Notes: generated from the sequence alone by a model not told the origin. DNA of 64,000 nucleotides from Lactiplantibacillus dongliensis (GCF_005405105.1 NZ_BJDK01000003.1:101309-165308); one strand, 5' to 3'; shown: positions 51,501-61,003, numbered from the stretch's first letter. Numbers and translations: made by a program.

Positions 51501-51530
51501 TTGACTTTATTTTTGAAACCGCTATCATAA
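51501..51530 (+). promoter_or_regulatory. Phosphoketolase promoter overlapped by cre
   Basis: TTGACT (51501-51506) is followed at 16 bp by TATCAT (51523-51528). A perfect cre TGAAACCGCTATCA (51514-51527, 14 of 14) covers the spacer and -10, implying strong CcpA repression. Confidence 0.8.
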
Positions 51531-51579
51531 TAACCGTAATGATAAATAAAACAAAGATTTGCAAAGGAGTTGCAAAACG

Positions 51580-53973
51580 ATGAGTGAAACAATTACCAAA
51601 GACAATTCTGTTGATTATTCTTCAGATGAATACTTAAACCGCGTTGACGCGTACTGGCGGGCTGCCAACTATGTTTCTGTTGGTCAACTCTACCTATTAA
51701 ATAATCCATTATTAAGAGAACCACTTAAGGCTACGGACGTTAAAGTCCATCCAATCGGCCACTGGGGGACGATTGCCGGCCAAAACTTTATTTATGCCCA
51801 TTTAAACCGGGTCATTAATAAGTATGGCTTGAACATGTTCTACATTGAAGGACCAGGTCATGGTGGCCAAGTCATGGTTTCAAACTCCTACTTAGATGGG
51901 ACTTATACTGAAACCTATCCAAAGATTACCCAAGATACTGCCGGGATGAAGCGTTTATTCAAGCAATTCTCATTCCCAGGCGGCGTGGCTTCCCATGCTG
52001 ATCCTAAGACACCAGGTTCGATCCACGAAGGTGGTGAACTTGGCTACTCAATCTTGCATGGTGCCGGTGCTATTCTTGATAACCCTGGCTTAATTGCCGC
52101 TACCGTTGTTGGTGATGGGGAATCCGAAACTGGCCCATTGGCAACTTCTTGGCAAGTTAACAAGTTCATCAACCCAATCACCGATGGGACTGTCTTACCA
52201 ATCTTGAACTTAAATGGTTTCAAGATTTCTAACCCAACTGTCCTTTCACGTGAATCACATGAAGAACTTGAAGACTACTTTAAGGGCTTAGGCTGGGATC
52301 CTCACTTTGTTGAAGGTACTGACCCTGCTAAGATGCACAAAGAAATGGCTGCTGAATTGGACAAAGTCATCGAAGAAATCCATGCTATTCGTAAGAATGC
52401 CAAGGATAACCATGATGAATCTCGTCCTAAATGGCCAATGATCGTCTTCCGCGCACCTAAAGGCTGGACTGGTCCTAAGACTTGGGACGGCGAACCAATC
52501 GAAGGGTCATTCCGGGCTCACCAAATTCCAATTCCTGTCGACCGTAACCATATGGAACATGCCGATAAGTTGGTCGCTTGGCTCAAATCATACAAGCCAG
52601 ACGAATTATTCGATGAAAACGGGACTTTGAAACCTGAAATTGCTTCATTAGTACCTGCAGGCAATGCTCGGATGGCTGCTAACCCCGTTACTAACGGTGG
52701 TAAGTTAACCAAAGACTTAATTACACCAAATATCGATGACTATGCTTTAGATAACAAAGATCACGGTAAAGAAGACGGTTCAGATATGACTGAACTTGGT
52801 AAGTATATCCGTGATTTAATCGAATTAAACAAAGATAACAAGAACTTCCGTGGTTGGGGTCCTGATGAAACCTTATCTAACAAGTTAGGTGCGGCTTTTG
52901 AAGACACGAAGCGTCAATGGCTAGAACCAATCCACGAACCTAACGATGCTTTATTAGCACCTGAAGGCCGCATCATCGACTCCATGTTGTCAGAACACAT
53001 GGACGAAGGGATGTTGGAAGCTTACAACTTAACTGGTCGTTACGGTTTCTTTGCAAGTTACGAATCATTCTTACGCGTTGTGGATTCAATGTTAACCCAA
53101 CACTTCAAGTGGTTACGGAACTCGCATGAAGAAACCCCATGGCGGGCTGATGTCCCTTCACTTAACGTGATTGCCTCATCAACGGCCTTCCAGCAAGATC
53201 ATAATGGGTACTCTCATCAAGATCCAGGTATCATCTCACACTTGGCTGAAAAGAAGACCAAATACGTTCGGGCTTACCTACCAGGCGATGCCAACACCTT
53301 GATTGCCACCTTCGACAAGGCGATCCAAAGCAAGCAATTGATTAACTTAATCATTGCCAGCAAGCACCCACGTCCACAATGGTTCACGATGACCGAAGCT
53401 AAACACTTAGTTCGCGATGGTCTTGGTGTTGTTGACTGGGCAAGTACTGACAATGGTGAAGAACCTGACGTTGTCTTTGCAACTGCTGGTTCCGAACCAA
53501 CCACTGAAAGTTTAGCGGCGGTTTCAATCTTGCATGCAGCCTTCCCAGAAATGAAGATTCGTTTCGTGAACGTTGTCGATATCTTGAAGTTGAAGAAAGA
53601 CGACCCACGTGGCTTGACTGATGCTGAATTTGATTCATTCTTTACTAAAGACAAACCAGTTATCTTCGCATACCATGCTTACGATGACTTAGTAAAGACG
53701 ATCTTCTTCGATCGTCATAACCATAACTTACACGTTCATGGCTATCGTGAAGAAGGCGACATTACCACCCCATTCGATATGCGGGTCCGTAATGAACTCG
53801 ACCGGTTCCACTTAGTTAAGGCTGCTATCTTAGCAACCCCAGCTTATGCTGAAAAGGGTGCTCATCTTGTTCAAGAGATGAACGACATGCTCGACAAGCA
53901 TCATGACTTCATTCGTGCTGAAGGTACGGATTTACCAGAAGTTGAAAACTGGAAATGGGAACCATTAAACTAG
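51580..53973 (+). CDS. xpk: Xylulose-5-phosphate/fructose-6-phosphate phosphoketolase
   Basis: A 797-aa thiamine-diphosphate enzyme, normal length. It shows [11 protein letters not shown] near the N-terminus, the ThDP-binding motif [14 protein letters not shown] and the family block [19 protein letters not shown]. It cleaves xylulose 5-phosphate with phosphate into acetyl phosphate and glyceraldehyde 3-phosphate, the key step of pentose fermentation. I set the start at ATG 51580 because AAGGAG lies 10 bases upstream. Its context beside a polyol PTS and dehydrogenases supports a pentitol or pentose route. Codon use looks optimised, as for a highly expressed gene. Confidence 0.96.
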   Translation: MSETITKDNSVDYSSDEYLNRVDAYWRAANYVSVGQLYLLNNPLLREPLKATDVKVHPIGHWGTIAGQNFIYAHLNRVINKYGLNMFYIEGPGHGGQVMVSNSYLDGTYTETYPKITQDTAGMKRLFKQFSFPGGVASHADPKTPGSIHEGGELGYSILHGAGAILDNPGLIAATVVGDGESETGPLATSWQVNKFINPITDGTVLPILNLNGFKISNPTVLSRESHEELEDYFKGLGWDPHFVEGTDPAKMHKEMAAELDKVIEEIHAIRKNAKDNHDESRPKWPMIVFRAPKGWTGPKTWDGEPIEGSFRAHQIPIPVDRNHMEHADKLVAWLKSYKPDELFDENGTLKPEIASLVPAGNARMAANPVTNGGKLTKDLITPNIDDYALDNKDHGKEDGSDMTELGKYIRDLIELNKDNKNFRGWGPDETLSNKLGAAFEDTKRQWLEPIHEPNDALLAPEGRIIDSMLSEHMDEGMLEAYNLTGRYGFFASYESFLRVVDSMLTQHFKWLRNSHEETPWRADVPSLNVIASSTAFQQDHNGYSHQDPGIISHLAEKKTKYVRAYLPGDANTLIATFDKAIQSKQLINLIIASKHPRPQWFTMTEAKHLVRDGLGVVDWASTDNGEEPDVVFATAGSEPTTESLAAVSILHAAFPEMKIRFVNVVDILKLKKDDPRGLTDAEFDSFFTKDKPVIFAYHAYDDLVKTIFFDRHNHNLHVHGYREEGDITTPFDMRVRNELDRFHLVKAAILATPAYAEKGAHLVQEMNDMLDKHHDFIRAEGTDLPEVENWKWEPLN

Positions 53974-54009
53974 CTCACGTTTTGCTAATTTCTTAAATAT
54001 TTAACCAGA

Positions 54010-54054
54010 AACACCCGTACTTAGCGCTTAATCGCGTGGAATACGGGTGTTTTT
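54010..54054 (+). terminator. Terminator of phosphoketolase gene
   Basis: A stem ACACCCGTA...TACGGGTGT followed by TTTT, about 37 bp after the stop. Confidence 0.88.
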
Positions 54055-54070
54055 GTGTACAGCTATTCAA

Positions 54071-54739
54071 TTAGTATCGCCAAATAACCTGCATCGTCAT
54101 TAGCTCATCATGATACCAACGCAAATCAACCTGGTCACCTGCTTTTAACTTGAACGCTGTCACGACCGCTGCTGGAATCACGTATGGATATGGCATTCCG
54201 CTGCCATCCGTTAACGTCGTCGTTTGATTATGACTAACGACCAAATGGCCTGGTAATCCAAGCTCATCACCAGCTTCGACGACGGCTTGCGCTAAGCCAT
54301 CCAAGTCATTGTGCAGGTCAACTCGGCCCACTTTTTGCAGCTCAGCGACCTGACCATCGGCGCTCAACGTCACCGTAATCACGTCACCTGCATGTAAGTG
54401 GTAACGGTGCATGGTTGCTTCCGAGAGTTGGCTTTGCTTGGCATGGGCTTGGTCATCAGTTAGCAAGTCGGCCCCGCCGGCAACCGTTGGCGACACAATC
54501 AGCTTAGCCGTTGCTTTAGCCGCACGAGTCACTAACTGCGCCGTTTTACCCGGTTGCGTTAACCCAACACAATAAGTCAGCATGCTTTCGATCTTAGCCG
54601 TATCGAATTGCACTTGTTGATCCGTCGCACCACAACTAGCCGCATTAATCATCGTCATCACTTGTTGCCATTGCTGAAAAGTAGCTAGATCTACCTGAAC
54701 AGTTCCGTTTGGTTTGGGGATAATTGATTCTTTCGACAT
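54071..54739 (-). CDS. Uncharacterised 222-aa protein with two beta-barrel-like modules
   Basis: I do not recognise this protein. It is soluble with no signal peptide. Two stretches look alike: MHRYHLHAGDVITVTLSADG (about 110-129) and VVTAFKLKAGDQVDLRWYHD (about 194-213). Both have a hydrophobic helix end, an (H/K)AGD turn and a strand, a pattern like swapped-hairpin AbrB or double-psi folds, so a duplicated DNA- or ligand-binding module is possible. The N-terminal part contains NAASCGATDQQ and a Thr/Ala-rich helix. Start ATG 54739; ribosome site GCGAGG weak. It stands alone between phosphoketolase and the RpiR gene. Confidence 0.6.
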   Translation of the reverse strand: MSKESIIPKPNGTVQVDLATFQQWQQVMTMINAASCGATDQQVQFDTAKIESMLTYCVGLTQPGKTAQLVTRAAKATAKLIVSPTVAGGADLLTDDQAHAKQSQLSEATMHRYHLHAGDVITVTLSADGQVAELQKVGRVDLHNDLDGLAQAVVEAGDELGLPGHLVVSHNQTTTLTDGSGMPYPYVIPAAVVTAFKLKAGDQVDLRWYHDELMTMQVIWRY

Positions 54740-54805
54740 CTTGGGCCTCGCTTTCTACCTGAACAAAAGCGTTAGCTTCAAATAAAGATTGAGACTAGCC
54801 ACTTT

Positions 54806-55633
54806 TTAATCAATACTTTTATCAATAATCGACCGCAAAACTTTCTCTCGCAAAGCCACTGCATCCACTTGATTGCGATTTTCATACCCTTGCGTCAAGA
54901 CGTCACAAATATACAATTGCGAGATGCGCCCCGCTACAGAGCCCCCGTTTAAGAACTCTTCAATCGCGGTCTGTAGAATGACATCCCCTAAGCTAGCCAC
55001 CGGACTATTTAGATTATTCGTTATCGCAATAATCCGCGCACCATTATCCTTAGCAATCTTCAGCGAATCATACGTGTCCTTCGTGCGTCCCGTCAATGAC
55101 AAGCCAATCACTAGGTCACTAGGTGCGAGTAATGACGCAATCTGAGCTTGAATATGCGGATCGCCAACCGGAGTTGCCTGAATACCCACACGCAATAGAA
55201 TCGCGGCAAATGAGGCCCCGACCTGACCACTACCACCGACCCCAAAAATGTAGACCTTGTGTGCTTGACTCAACAAATCGATGGCCTGATTCAATCTGGC
55301 CGGTTCAATGAGCTTCGCCGTCGCAGTTAAAGCCTCCTGCAAGTGTTGGCTAATCTCATCGTAATAATCAGTCGGCCGCGTCTGCTCCTGCTGGGTAAAG
55401 TCTTCCTTGGCAATTTCAATTTTAAAATCCGAAAAGCCGCTATAACCTAACTTCTGGCAAAAGCGGATAATCGTGGCATCCCCAACTTTGGTGGCGGCTT
55501 TAATGTCACTCATCGTGGCGTACATCAACTGACTGCCGACCTTGAGGACGTAATCCGCAACCTTTTTTTCTGACCGCGTTAAGGTTGGATAATGTTCCTG
55601 AATCAAGTGATCATAACGCATCTCCGTCACCAT
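54806..55633 (-). CDS. RpiR-family regulator (MurR/NanR-like)
   Basis: A 275-aa RpiR regulator with an N-terminal HTH_6 domain (LTRSEKKVADYVL, then KVGDATIIRFCQKLGYSGFS, about 18-60) and a C-terminal SIS domain (IFGVGGSGQVGASFAAILL, then GLSLTGRTKDT) that senses sugar phosphates. It is divergent from nanE, and two near-identical dyads lie between the genes. It therefore most likely represses nanE and itself, with ManNAc-6-P or GlcNAc-6-P as effector (inference). Confidence 0.9.
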   Translation of the reverse strand: MVTEMRYDHLIQEHYPTLTRSEKKVADYVLKVGSQLMYATMSDIKAATKVGDATIIRFCQKLGYSGFSDFKIEIAKEDFTQQEQTRPTDYYDEISQHLQEALTATAKLIEPARLNQAIDLLSQAHKVYIFGVGGSGQVGASFAAILLRVGIQATPVGDPHIQAQIASLLAPSDLVIGLSLTGRTKDTYDSLKIAKDNGARIIAITNNLNSPVASLGDVILQTAIEEFLNGGSVAGRISQLYICDVLTQGYENRNQVDAVALREKVLRSIIDKSID

Positions 55634-55661
55634 CCTTCTGGGTCATATTATACGCTATTCT

Positions 55662-55742
55662 TGGATAATTGCTCCAAAATAACAAGAAAGCGCTTTACCA
55701 AGTAGCAATTACATGTTATGGTTGTTTTGGAGATAAAATCCA
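55662..55742. promoter_or_regulatory. Two RpiR operator candidates between rpiR and nanE
   Basis: TGGATAATTGCTCCA (55662-55676) and TGGAGATAAAATCCA (55728-55742) are both TGGA-N7-TCCA dyads. The first, read on the minus strand, matches TTTTGGAG-N6-TCCA of the second. Between them is a cre-like AGAAAGCGCTTTAC (55685-55698, weak). Confidence 0.65.
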
Positions 55743-55770
55743 TATATTTTTAAAAATGGAGGATTTTGGA

Positions 55771-56472
55771 ATGATAACTAAACCACAACTTTTAAAACAA
55801 CTAAGCCACGGCGTCATCGTCTCTTGCCAAGCACTGCCGAACGAACCGCTATATAGCCCAACCGGGGGCGTGATGCCGTTAATGGCTAAGGCCGCCCAGC
55901 AAGCAGGTGCCGTTGGGATCCGCGCTAATTCAATTCGCGATATCCAAGAAATTCAAGCCGCAGTGGATCTCCCAATTATTGGGATTATTAAAAAAGACTA
56001 TCCGCCCGAAAAACCCTTTATCACCGCAACTATGGCGGAAGTCGATGCCTTAGCCGCAACTGGCGTGGCCGTTATTGCACTCGATTGTACCTTACGTCCA
56101 CGCCATGATGGCTTAACCATTAATGACTTCATTGCCCAAGTTAAAGCGAAATACCCACACCAACTCTTCATGGCCGATACCGCGACGCTTGAAGAAGGTT
56201 TGAATGCTTGGCAGTGTGGCATTGACTTTGTTGGGACGACTTTAAGCGGCTATACAGCTGAAAGTCCGCAATTAGCCGGACCAGATATGCAACTGATTCA
56301 ACAATTAATCGATCATCACATCGATGTCATCGCGGAAGGCCGAATCCACACACCGCAACAGGCCCAACAAGTTGCTAGCTTGCATCCAGCCGGGATGGTC
56401 ATTGGGGGCGCGATTACACGGCCGCTTGAAATTGCTACCCGTTTTATTGATGCCGTTGGTGCAGTGAAATAA
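55771..56472 (+). CDS. nanE: N-acetylmannosamine-6-phosphate 2-epimerase
   Basis: A 233-aa TIM-barrel epimerase. It has [15 protein letters not shown] near the N-terminus, the catalytic lysine in [23 protein letters not shown] and a phosphate-binding end [12 protein letters not shown] / [11 protein letters not shown]. It interconverts ManNAc-6-P and GlcNAc-6-P in sialic acid or ManNAc use. I set the start at ATG 55771 (TGGAGG upstream); the longer frame has no ribosome site. No nanA, nanK or transporter gene is adjacent, so it acts with genes elsewhere or handles ManNAc only. Confidence 0.93.
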   Translation: MITKPQLLKQLSHGVIVSCQALPNEPLYSPTGGVMPLMAKAAQQAGAVGIRANSIRDIQEIQAAVDLPIIGIIKKDYPPEKPFITATMAEVDALAATGVAVIALDCTLRPRHDGLTINDFIAQVKAKYPHQLFMADTATLEEGLNAWQCGIDFVGTTLSGYTAESPQLAGPDMQLIQQLIDHHIDVIAEGRIHTPQQAQQVASLHPAGMVIGGAITRPLEIATRFIDAVGAVK

Positions 56473-56506
56473 GACTATCAACCCATTTAACAGAATCGTC
56501 TTTTAA

Positions 56507-56534
56507 TTGACTAGTGGTCCTAATCACGTATAAT
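56507..56534 (+). promoter_or_regulatory. Promoter of small RNA copy 1
   Basis: TTGACT (56507-56512) and TATAAT (56529-56534), 16-bp spacer. The same element with the same spacing precedes the other three RNA copies (60586, 61141, 61693). Confidence 0.8.
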
Positions 56535-56540
56535 GTAGGA

Positions 56541-56718
56541 GTAGGGTCGTTTGTGTGACGACACAAAAGGACTAGCATGACTGTCATCACGCTAGTCCTT
56601 GGCTTCAATCAATACTTGCAACGTACGCTTATTGATTGTGACGCGACCTAAGAAGTTTTATAATATCTTGTTGCTTTTAAAACAACCTAAGCCCGTTGTC
56701 CCACAACGGACTTTTTTT
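56541..56718 (+). ncRNA. Structured small RNA, copy 1
   Basis: About 178 nt from a clear promoter to a terminator (CCGTTGT/ACAACGG then seven T). Inside are three hairpins: TTTGTGT-GACG-ACACAAA, AAGGACTAGC...GCTAGTCCTT, and CAATCAATA...TATTGATTG. GGTCG at the start can pair with CGACC after the third hairpin, closing a multibranch loop. The same layout recurs at 60620, 61176 and 61728. A decayed relative of the 63-aa membrane protein lies on the opposite strand right behind it. Together these look like the antitoxin RNA of a type I system. The rest of the 458-bp gap holds only this module and the tkt terminator. Confidence 0.78.
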
Positions 56719-56728
56719 GTGGTTGAAT

Positions 56729-56872
56729 TTAATTAGTCGTGATTATAACCACGACGCTACTAATTATCGCAATGACAATAACCACTGCGATAATTAGCAC
56801 AATCTGAACGTCGTGATCTAATCGATCGAACGGCTTCAACACTTTTGCCAAGTCACGCCAATCTTCAGCTAG
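56729..56872 (-). pseudogene. Remnant of small membrane protein gene (copy 1)
   Basis: Reading the minus strand gives LAKVLKPFDRLDHDVQIVL followed by a hydrophobic segment ending VVVITTN, clearly related to the C-terminal two thirds of the 63-aa proteins at 60812 and 61364 (HDVQLVLI ... ATN). The frame has no ATG or ribosome site and lacks the first 25 or so residues, so it is probably a truncated gene; a TTG at 56851 is a weak alternative start. Confidence 0.55.
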
Positions 56873-56875
56873 TCA

Positions 56876-56911
56876 CAAAAGAAGCCTCGATTCATTATGA
56901 ATCAAGACTTC
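56876..56911 (-). terminator. Terminator of the transketolase operon
   Basis: Minus-strand stem GAAGTCTTGATTCA...TGAATCGAGGCTTC followed by TTTT, 19 bp after the tkt stop. Confidence 0.85.
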
Positions 56912-56930
56912 TAACCCTTAAACTTCCTTT

Positions 56931-58919
56931 TTAACCCATCGCCGCGACAATCTGCTGAGCAATCACGGTTGGGGTCATCTCAAAACTGCGCAACACCTCG
57001 TCCACTGATCCACTCGCACCAAATTGATCAATTCCAAAGACCAGTTCCGGCTGTTGAACATAGCGGTGCCAGTAATTGCCGACGCCGAATTCGATCGCCG
57101 CCCGCGGATGACCTGAATCACCAATCAGCGCTTGCTTATCAGCTTCACGCTGCTGGTTAAAGCGTTCATACGACGGTACCGAAACGACCTGACTATCAAT
57201 CTGCTGGGCTGCAAGTTCAGCTTGAACTTGTAAGCCCAAACCGACTTCTGACCCAGTTGCCAGAATTGTCAACGCCGCTGACTGCTTGGCTGGCGCGGCA
57301 ATATAACCGTCCAGCAATTGCAATGCCGCTGGTGCCTTAACCGTCAATTGTGGTAAGGCTTGCCGCGATAAGATCAAGGCGGTTGGTCCCGTCGTTTGGC
57401 TTAATGCAAATTGCCAAGCGGCTTTGGTTTCCCGCAAATCTGCTGGTCGAATGACCGTCAGACCTGGAATACTACGCAGATTTTCAACTTGCTCAATTGG
57501 TTCGTGCGTTGGCCCATCTTCACCAACCGCAATGCTATCATGCGTAAAGATATAAATCACGGGCAGCTTTTGCAACGCCGCTAAGCGAATTGCTGGCTTC
57601 ATATAGTCTGCAAAAACCAAGAACGTACTGCCAAAAATCCGGGTACCCCCATGTAGCGCAATGCCATTCATCACCGTACCTTCCGCGAACTCCCGAATGC
57701 CAAACGCAATGTTACGTCCCAACGGCTGATTATTACTAAACCATTGTTCACCTTGGATGAATGTCTTATTAGATGATGATAAATCGGCCGAGCCGCCCCA
57801 TAAGTTTGGTACTGTTTGCGCAGCAGCTTGCAAGACCCGTGAACTACTAGCTCTAGTAGCCTCATCCCCTTTAGCCGGCACTGCTTGCAAAGGCGTTTGC
57901 CAATTAGCTGGTAGCTGACTCATCAGTCCTGCTTGGAACTGTTGTGCTAAGACCGGATGTTGCTGCTGATAACGATCGAATAAGGCTTGCCAAGTTGCTT
58001 GGGCCGTTTCGCCGCGAGCCACAATTTCGTTAGTAAATCGATCCGCGACCACACTTGGGACCGTAAAAGCCGGTTGTTCCCAGCCTAATGCTGACTTAGT
58101 GGCGGTCGTTTGCTGACCTAATGGCGACCCATGAACTTTGTGCGTCCCAGCTTGTGGTGATCCATAGCCCAACGTACTCTTAACTTCAATTAAAGTTGGC
58201 CCATGTTGATTTGATTTAGCGGCTTGCAAGGCATCGCTAATCTCAGCCAAGTCGGTCCCATCAGCGACTTGCAAGACGTTCCAATGGTAAGCCTTGAAGC
58301 GTGCTGCCACATCCTCACTAAAACTCTTGCCGAGCGGACCATCCAGCACGACATCATTGGAATCATACAAAACAACTAACTTATTCAAATTCAAATGGCC
58401 AGCCAGACTAGCGGCCTCATGCGATACCCCTTCCATCAAGTCACCATCACCCGCGACCACATAGGTATAGTGATCAACAATCGGTAATCCTGGCCGATTA
58501 TATTGCGCGGCCAAATGCTTTTCGGTCATCGCCATCCCAACTGCCATCCCGAAGCCTTGGCCCAATGGTCCGGTCGTTGCTTCTACCCCGGGCGTCACCC
58601 CATATTCCGGATGACCTGGTGTTTTCGACCCTAACTTCCGAAAATGTTTCAAATCGTCTAAACTGACCTCATAATGACTAAGATGCAACAGACTATAGAG
58701 CATCGCCGAACCATGACCAGCCGATAAGACGAAGCGGTCACGGTCAGCCCAATTCGGTTGGTTCGGATCAACTTTTAAGTAATAATTCCACAAGACATAA
58801 CTCATCGGTGCAGCCCCCAAGACAATCCCCGGATGCCCCGACTTAGCCGCCTCAATACTATCAATACCTAACATTCGCACCGTATTCACGGCTAACTGAT
58901 CAATTTCATCAAATCGCAT
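56931..58919 (-). CDS. tkt: Transketolase
   Basis: A 662-aa ThDP enzyme of normal length. It has AAKSGHPGIVLGAAPM (about 24-39), the ThDP motif GDGDLMEGVSHEAASLAG, HDSIAVGEDGPTHEP with the catalytic histidines and glutamate, and a C-terminal domain ending FGASGSVDEV. It moves two-carbon units between sugar phosphates in the non-oxidative pentose phosphate pathway. It follows an Mga/BglG-like regulator gene by 47 bp and is probably co-transcribed with it. Phosphoketolase on the same island suggests a combined pentose route. This is likely one of several tkt paralogues. Confidence 0.95.
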   Translation of the reverse strand: MRFDEIDQLAVNTVRMLGIDSIEAAKSGHPGIVLGAAPMSYVLWNYYLKVDPNQPNWADRDRFVLSAGHGSAMLYSLLHLSHYEVSLDDLKHFRKLGSKTPGHPEYGVTPGVEATTGPLGQGFGMAVGMAMTEKHLAAQYNRPGLPIVDHYTYVVAGDGDLMEGVSHEAASLAGHLNLNKLVVLYDSNDVVLDGPLGKSFSEDVAARFKAYHWNVLQVADGTDLAEISDALQAAKSNQHGPTLIEVKSTLGYGSPQAGTHKVHGSPLGQQTTATKSALGWEQPAFTVPSVVADRFTNEIVARGETAQATWQALFDRYQQQHPVLAQQFQAGLMSQLPANWQTPLQAVPAKGDEATRASSSRVLQAAAQTVPNLWGGSADLSSSNKTFIQGEQWFSNNQPLGRNIAFGIREFAEGTVMNGIALHGGTRIFGSTFLVFADYMKPAIRLAALQKLPVIYIFTHDSIAVGEDGPTHEPIEQVENLRSIPGLTVIRPADLRETKAAWQFALSQTTGPTALILSRQALPQLTVKAPAALQLLDGYIAAPAKQSAALTILATGSEVGLGLQVQAELAAQQIDSQVVSVPSYERFNQQREADKQALIGDSGHPRAAIEFGVGNYWHRYVQQPELVFGIDQFGASGSVDEVLRSFEMTPTVIAQQIVAAMG

Positions 58920-58966
58920 GTTGTTGAGCCACCTTTACTTCATTTAAGTTGCGGGTGGCCCCTTCA

Positions 58967-60436
58967 CTAACGAGCCACCCGTAGTTCACGAATCTTTTGC
59001 CGAACTTGTGCCCGGTCACTAGCACCCAAGATGGGACTAATCATGACCGTTGGCAAGTCGCTGTCAACCAATGTCGTCGCCAGTAATAACGCGACGGCTG
59101 GGACGGGATGTTGTTCAAAGTCTCGCTTGGATTGCACGCCCACAACTTGCAATTCCGGATATAAACGCGTGACTTTACTGCGCAATAACTCGGCTGTCCC
59201 AATCCGAGTATCCCCGATAATTAGCGTTTTCAGCTGATACGGATGCCGTTCCATTTCAGTGGCAAAGTACACCGTTGTCGCCGCAACTTCATCTAATGGC
59301 ACCGGTGCTAACTGGTACTCCGCTGAGATTTTAAGCGAGGCTTTTTGCACGGCCGCAAACAGTTGCGGATATTCCATTTGAACAGCCGTTAACAGATTAT
59401 TCTTCATCACAATTTGTTGTTGCAGTCGATTCAACATTGGCCCAATATGCGCGGTTAACGCCGGTCGAATCGGACTAAAATCAAGCGGATGCGTTAAAAA
59501 TAACGGGACTAATTGGAGGTAGCGCGCGACCACTTGCGCCGTTAGCGGTAATTGCGTTTGCCCTTTGGGTAGCCGTTCATAGTAATGTGACGAAATTAAA
59601 TACTCAAACACATAGAACGCTTCTACTGCCGACAAGCTAACGTTTAAAAACTGTTCAATATCTTGCTTGATCACTTTTGACACTTGATAAACAGTGTCAT
59701 TGGCAGTAATCAACTGTTGTTCATTGGCGGTCAGTTGCACTTGTGAAAGCCGGGCGGTCCCGGTCGTACGCGTACGTTGGACCAAAATATGCAAATGCGT
59801 AAACAAATTGATATCGTAAGGATGCGGTAGTTTAATTTGGAGCAGCCGTTCAATCTTTTCAATCTCGTTCGTAATGAACAAGACGTCAATCTGATTAGCT
59901 GGTTCCATAACCCGGTTAGAACTACTGGCATCCATTAATTGCATTGCACGCATTTGATCAGTTTGTGCCAAGATTGCCTTACGTACCGCCGTTTCGTTAC
60001 CCAGGATGGTCACATGATGCGCACTACGACTGACCTTCAATTGAAATGATTGTAATTGTTGCGCCAGCTTAACCAAATCCATGCTAATAACCGATTCACT
60101 GACGAAAAAGTGTGCCGCACAGTCCGCTAAACGCTGATGATTAGGTGACCGATAGAGCAGCTCCAAAGCTAACAATCGTCGCCGTTGCGCCGCTGGATAC
60201 CCCGTTGCTTGCAATTGCGTGGTTAAAGCCGCCTGATCCAGATTAGGCGTCAGCTTGACCCCTTTCCCTTTGACCGTCATAACTACCGGTTGAGCCATTA
60301 ACGTATTAAGATAACGAATAGCCCGATAAATCGTTTTGGCAGAAACCCCAAAATAATCCGCGACAGTCTGGGCTTTAACGTACTGTGACTGACTCGCTAA
60401 ATAAGTTAAAATCATTTGATAAGTCGTTGCGCGCAT
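58967..60436 (-). CDS. Mga/BglG-like transcriptional regulator with degenerate EIIB domain
   Basis: A 489-aa PRD-type regulator. The N-terminal HTH reads ADYFGVSAKTIYRAIRYLN, a second HTH-like region FFVSESVISMDLVKLAQQ follows, then a PRD-like helical region and a C-terminal EIIB-like domain LKTLIIGDTRIGTAELLRSK. The loop that holds the phosphocysteine in true EIIB has no cysteine, so phosphorylation there is unlikely. I chose ATG 60436 (AAGGAGG upstream). It lies directly ahead of tkt and probably controls it in response to PTS activity, via PRD histidines (inference). A cre-like site lies 40 bp upstream. Confidence 0.82.
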   Translation of the reverse strand: MRATTYQMILTYLASQSQYVKAQTVADYFGVSAKTIYRAIRYLNTLMAQPVVMTVKGKGVKLTPNLDQAALTTQLQATGYPAAQRRRLLALELLYRSPNHQRLADCAAHFFVSESVISMDLVKLAQQLQSFQLKVSRSAHHVTILGNETAVRKAILAQTDQMRAMQLMDASSSNRVMEPANQIDVLFITNEIEKIERLLQIKLPHPYDINLFTHLHILVQRTRTTGTARLSQVQLTANEQQLITANDTVYQVSKVIKQDIEQFLNVSLSAVEAFYVFEYLISSHYYERLPKGQTQLPLTAQVVARYLQLVPLFLTHPLDFSPIRPALTAHIGPMLNRLQQQIVMKNNLLTAVQMEYPQLFAAVQKASLKISAEYQLAPVPLDEVAATTVYFATEMERHPYQLKTLIIGDTRIGTAELLRSKVTRLYPELQVVGVQSKRDFEQHPVPAVALLLATTLVDSDLPTVMISPILGASDRAQVRQKIRELRVAR

Positions 60437-60476
60437 GCTGGCTGACCTCCTTGCTTTCAAATATATCAGTTAATAT

Positions 60477-60490
60477 TGTTAGCGCTTTCT
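60477..60490 (-). promoter_or_regulatory. cre-like site upstream of regulator-tkt operon
   Basis: TGTTAGCGCTTTCT matches the cre pattern at 12 of 14 positions, about 41 bp upstream of the regulator start. Confidence 0.45.
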
Positions 60491-60619
60491 TTTAAATGTC
60501 CACTGATTAATGGACACTATTTTATCACGCGATCCCATTAAACTCCAAAAGCCATTTCTCAACCGTCAATACTGCTTTGCTTTAGTTGACTGGAAAACGT
60601 AATCAAGTATAATAAAGCT

Positions 60620-60799
60620 GTAAGATCGTTTGTGTGACGACACAAAAAGACCAGCATGATTTGGACTCATGCTAGCCTTTGGTTTCAATCAATGCTTGCT
60701 TCGTGCTCGTATTGGTTGTGACGCGACCTAAGAAGCTTCTGATAATTATTACATTTTAAAGCCACTTAAGCCCGTTGGTACAAACAACGGACTTTTTTT
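60620..60799 (+). ncRNA. Structured small RNA, copy 2
   Basis: Promoter TTGACT (60586-60591) and TATAAT (60608-60613), 16-bp spacer; terminator CCGTTGG/CAACGG with seven T ending at 60799. It has the same three hairpins as copy 1; stem sequences differ (AGACCAGCATGA with TCATGCTAGCCT) yet mostly pair. It ends 13 bp before the stop codon of the convergent 63-aa protein gene, so any transcript of that gene running on will be antisense to this RNA. That is the geometry of type I toxin-antitoxin modules such as txpA/RatA. Confidence 0.8.
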
Positions 60800-60811
60800 G
60801 TGGCTGAATCT

Positions 60812-61003
60812 TTAATTAGTTGCGCTTAGCACGATGACAGTACCGATAATTGCAATGGCAATAACCATAGCAACAATCAATACTAACTGAACGTCATGTG
60901 CTAATTTTCGAAATTCTCTCAACGCTTTTGCGACGTTCAGCTTGATAAAGAACAAACTGAAGACCCGTCTCCTAACTAAATTGCCAAGCAAATACTCATC
61001 CAC
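60812..61003 (-). CDS. 63-aa single-span membrane protein, candidate type I toxin (copy 1)
   Basis: A small basic protein with one C-terminal transmembrane helix (about 38-60, VQLVLIVAMVIAIAIIGTVI) and the polar end LSATN. The N-terminal half is rich in Arg/Lys and Phe (LVRRRVFSLFFIKLN). I placed the start at GTG 61003: AGGAGG lies 8 bases upstream, while the earlier GTG overlaps that site. Small basic single-span proteins opposite a structured RNA are typical of Fst/TxpA-like type I toxins, but the sequence is not one I recognise. It differs from copy 2 by one residue (Ala/Val before HDVQ). Confidence 0.7.
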   Translation of the reverse strand: MDEYLLGNLVRRRVFSLFFIKLNVAKALREFRKLAHDVQLVLIVAMVIAIAIIGTVIVLSATN

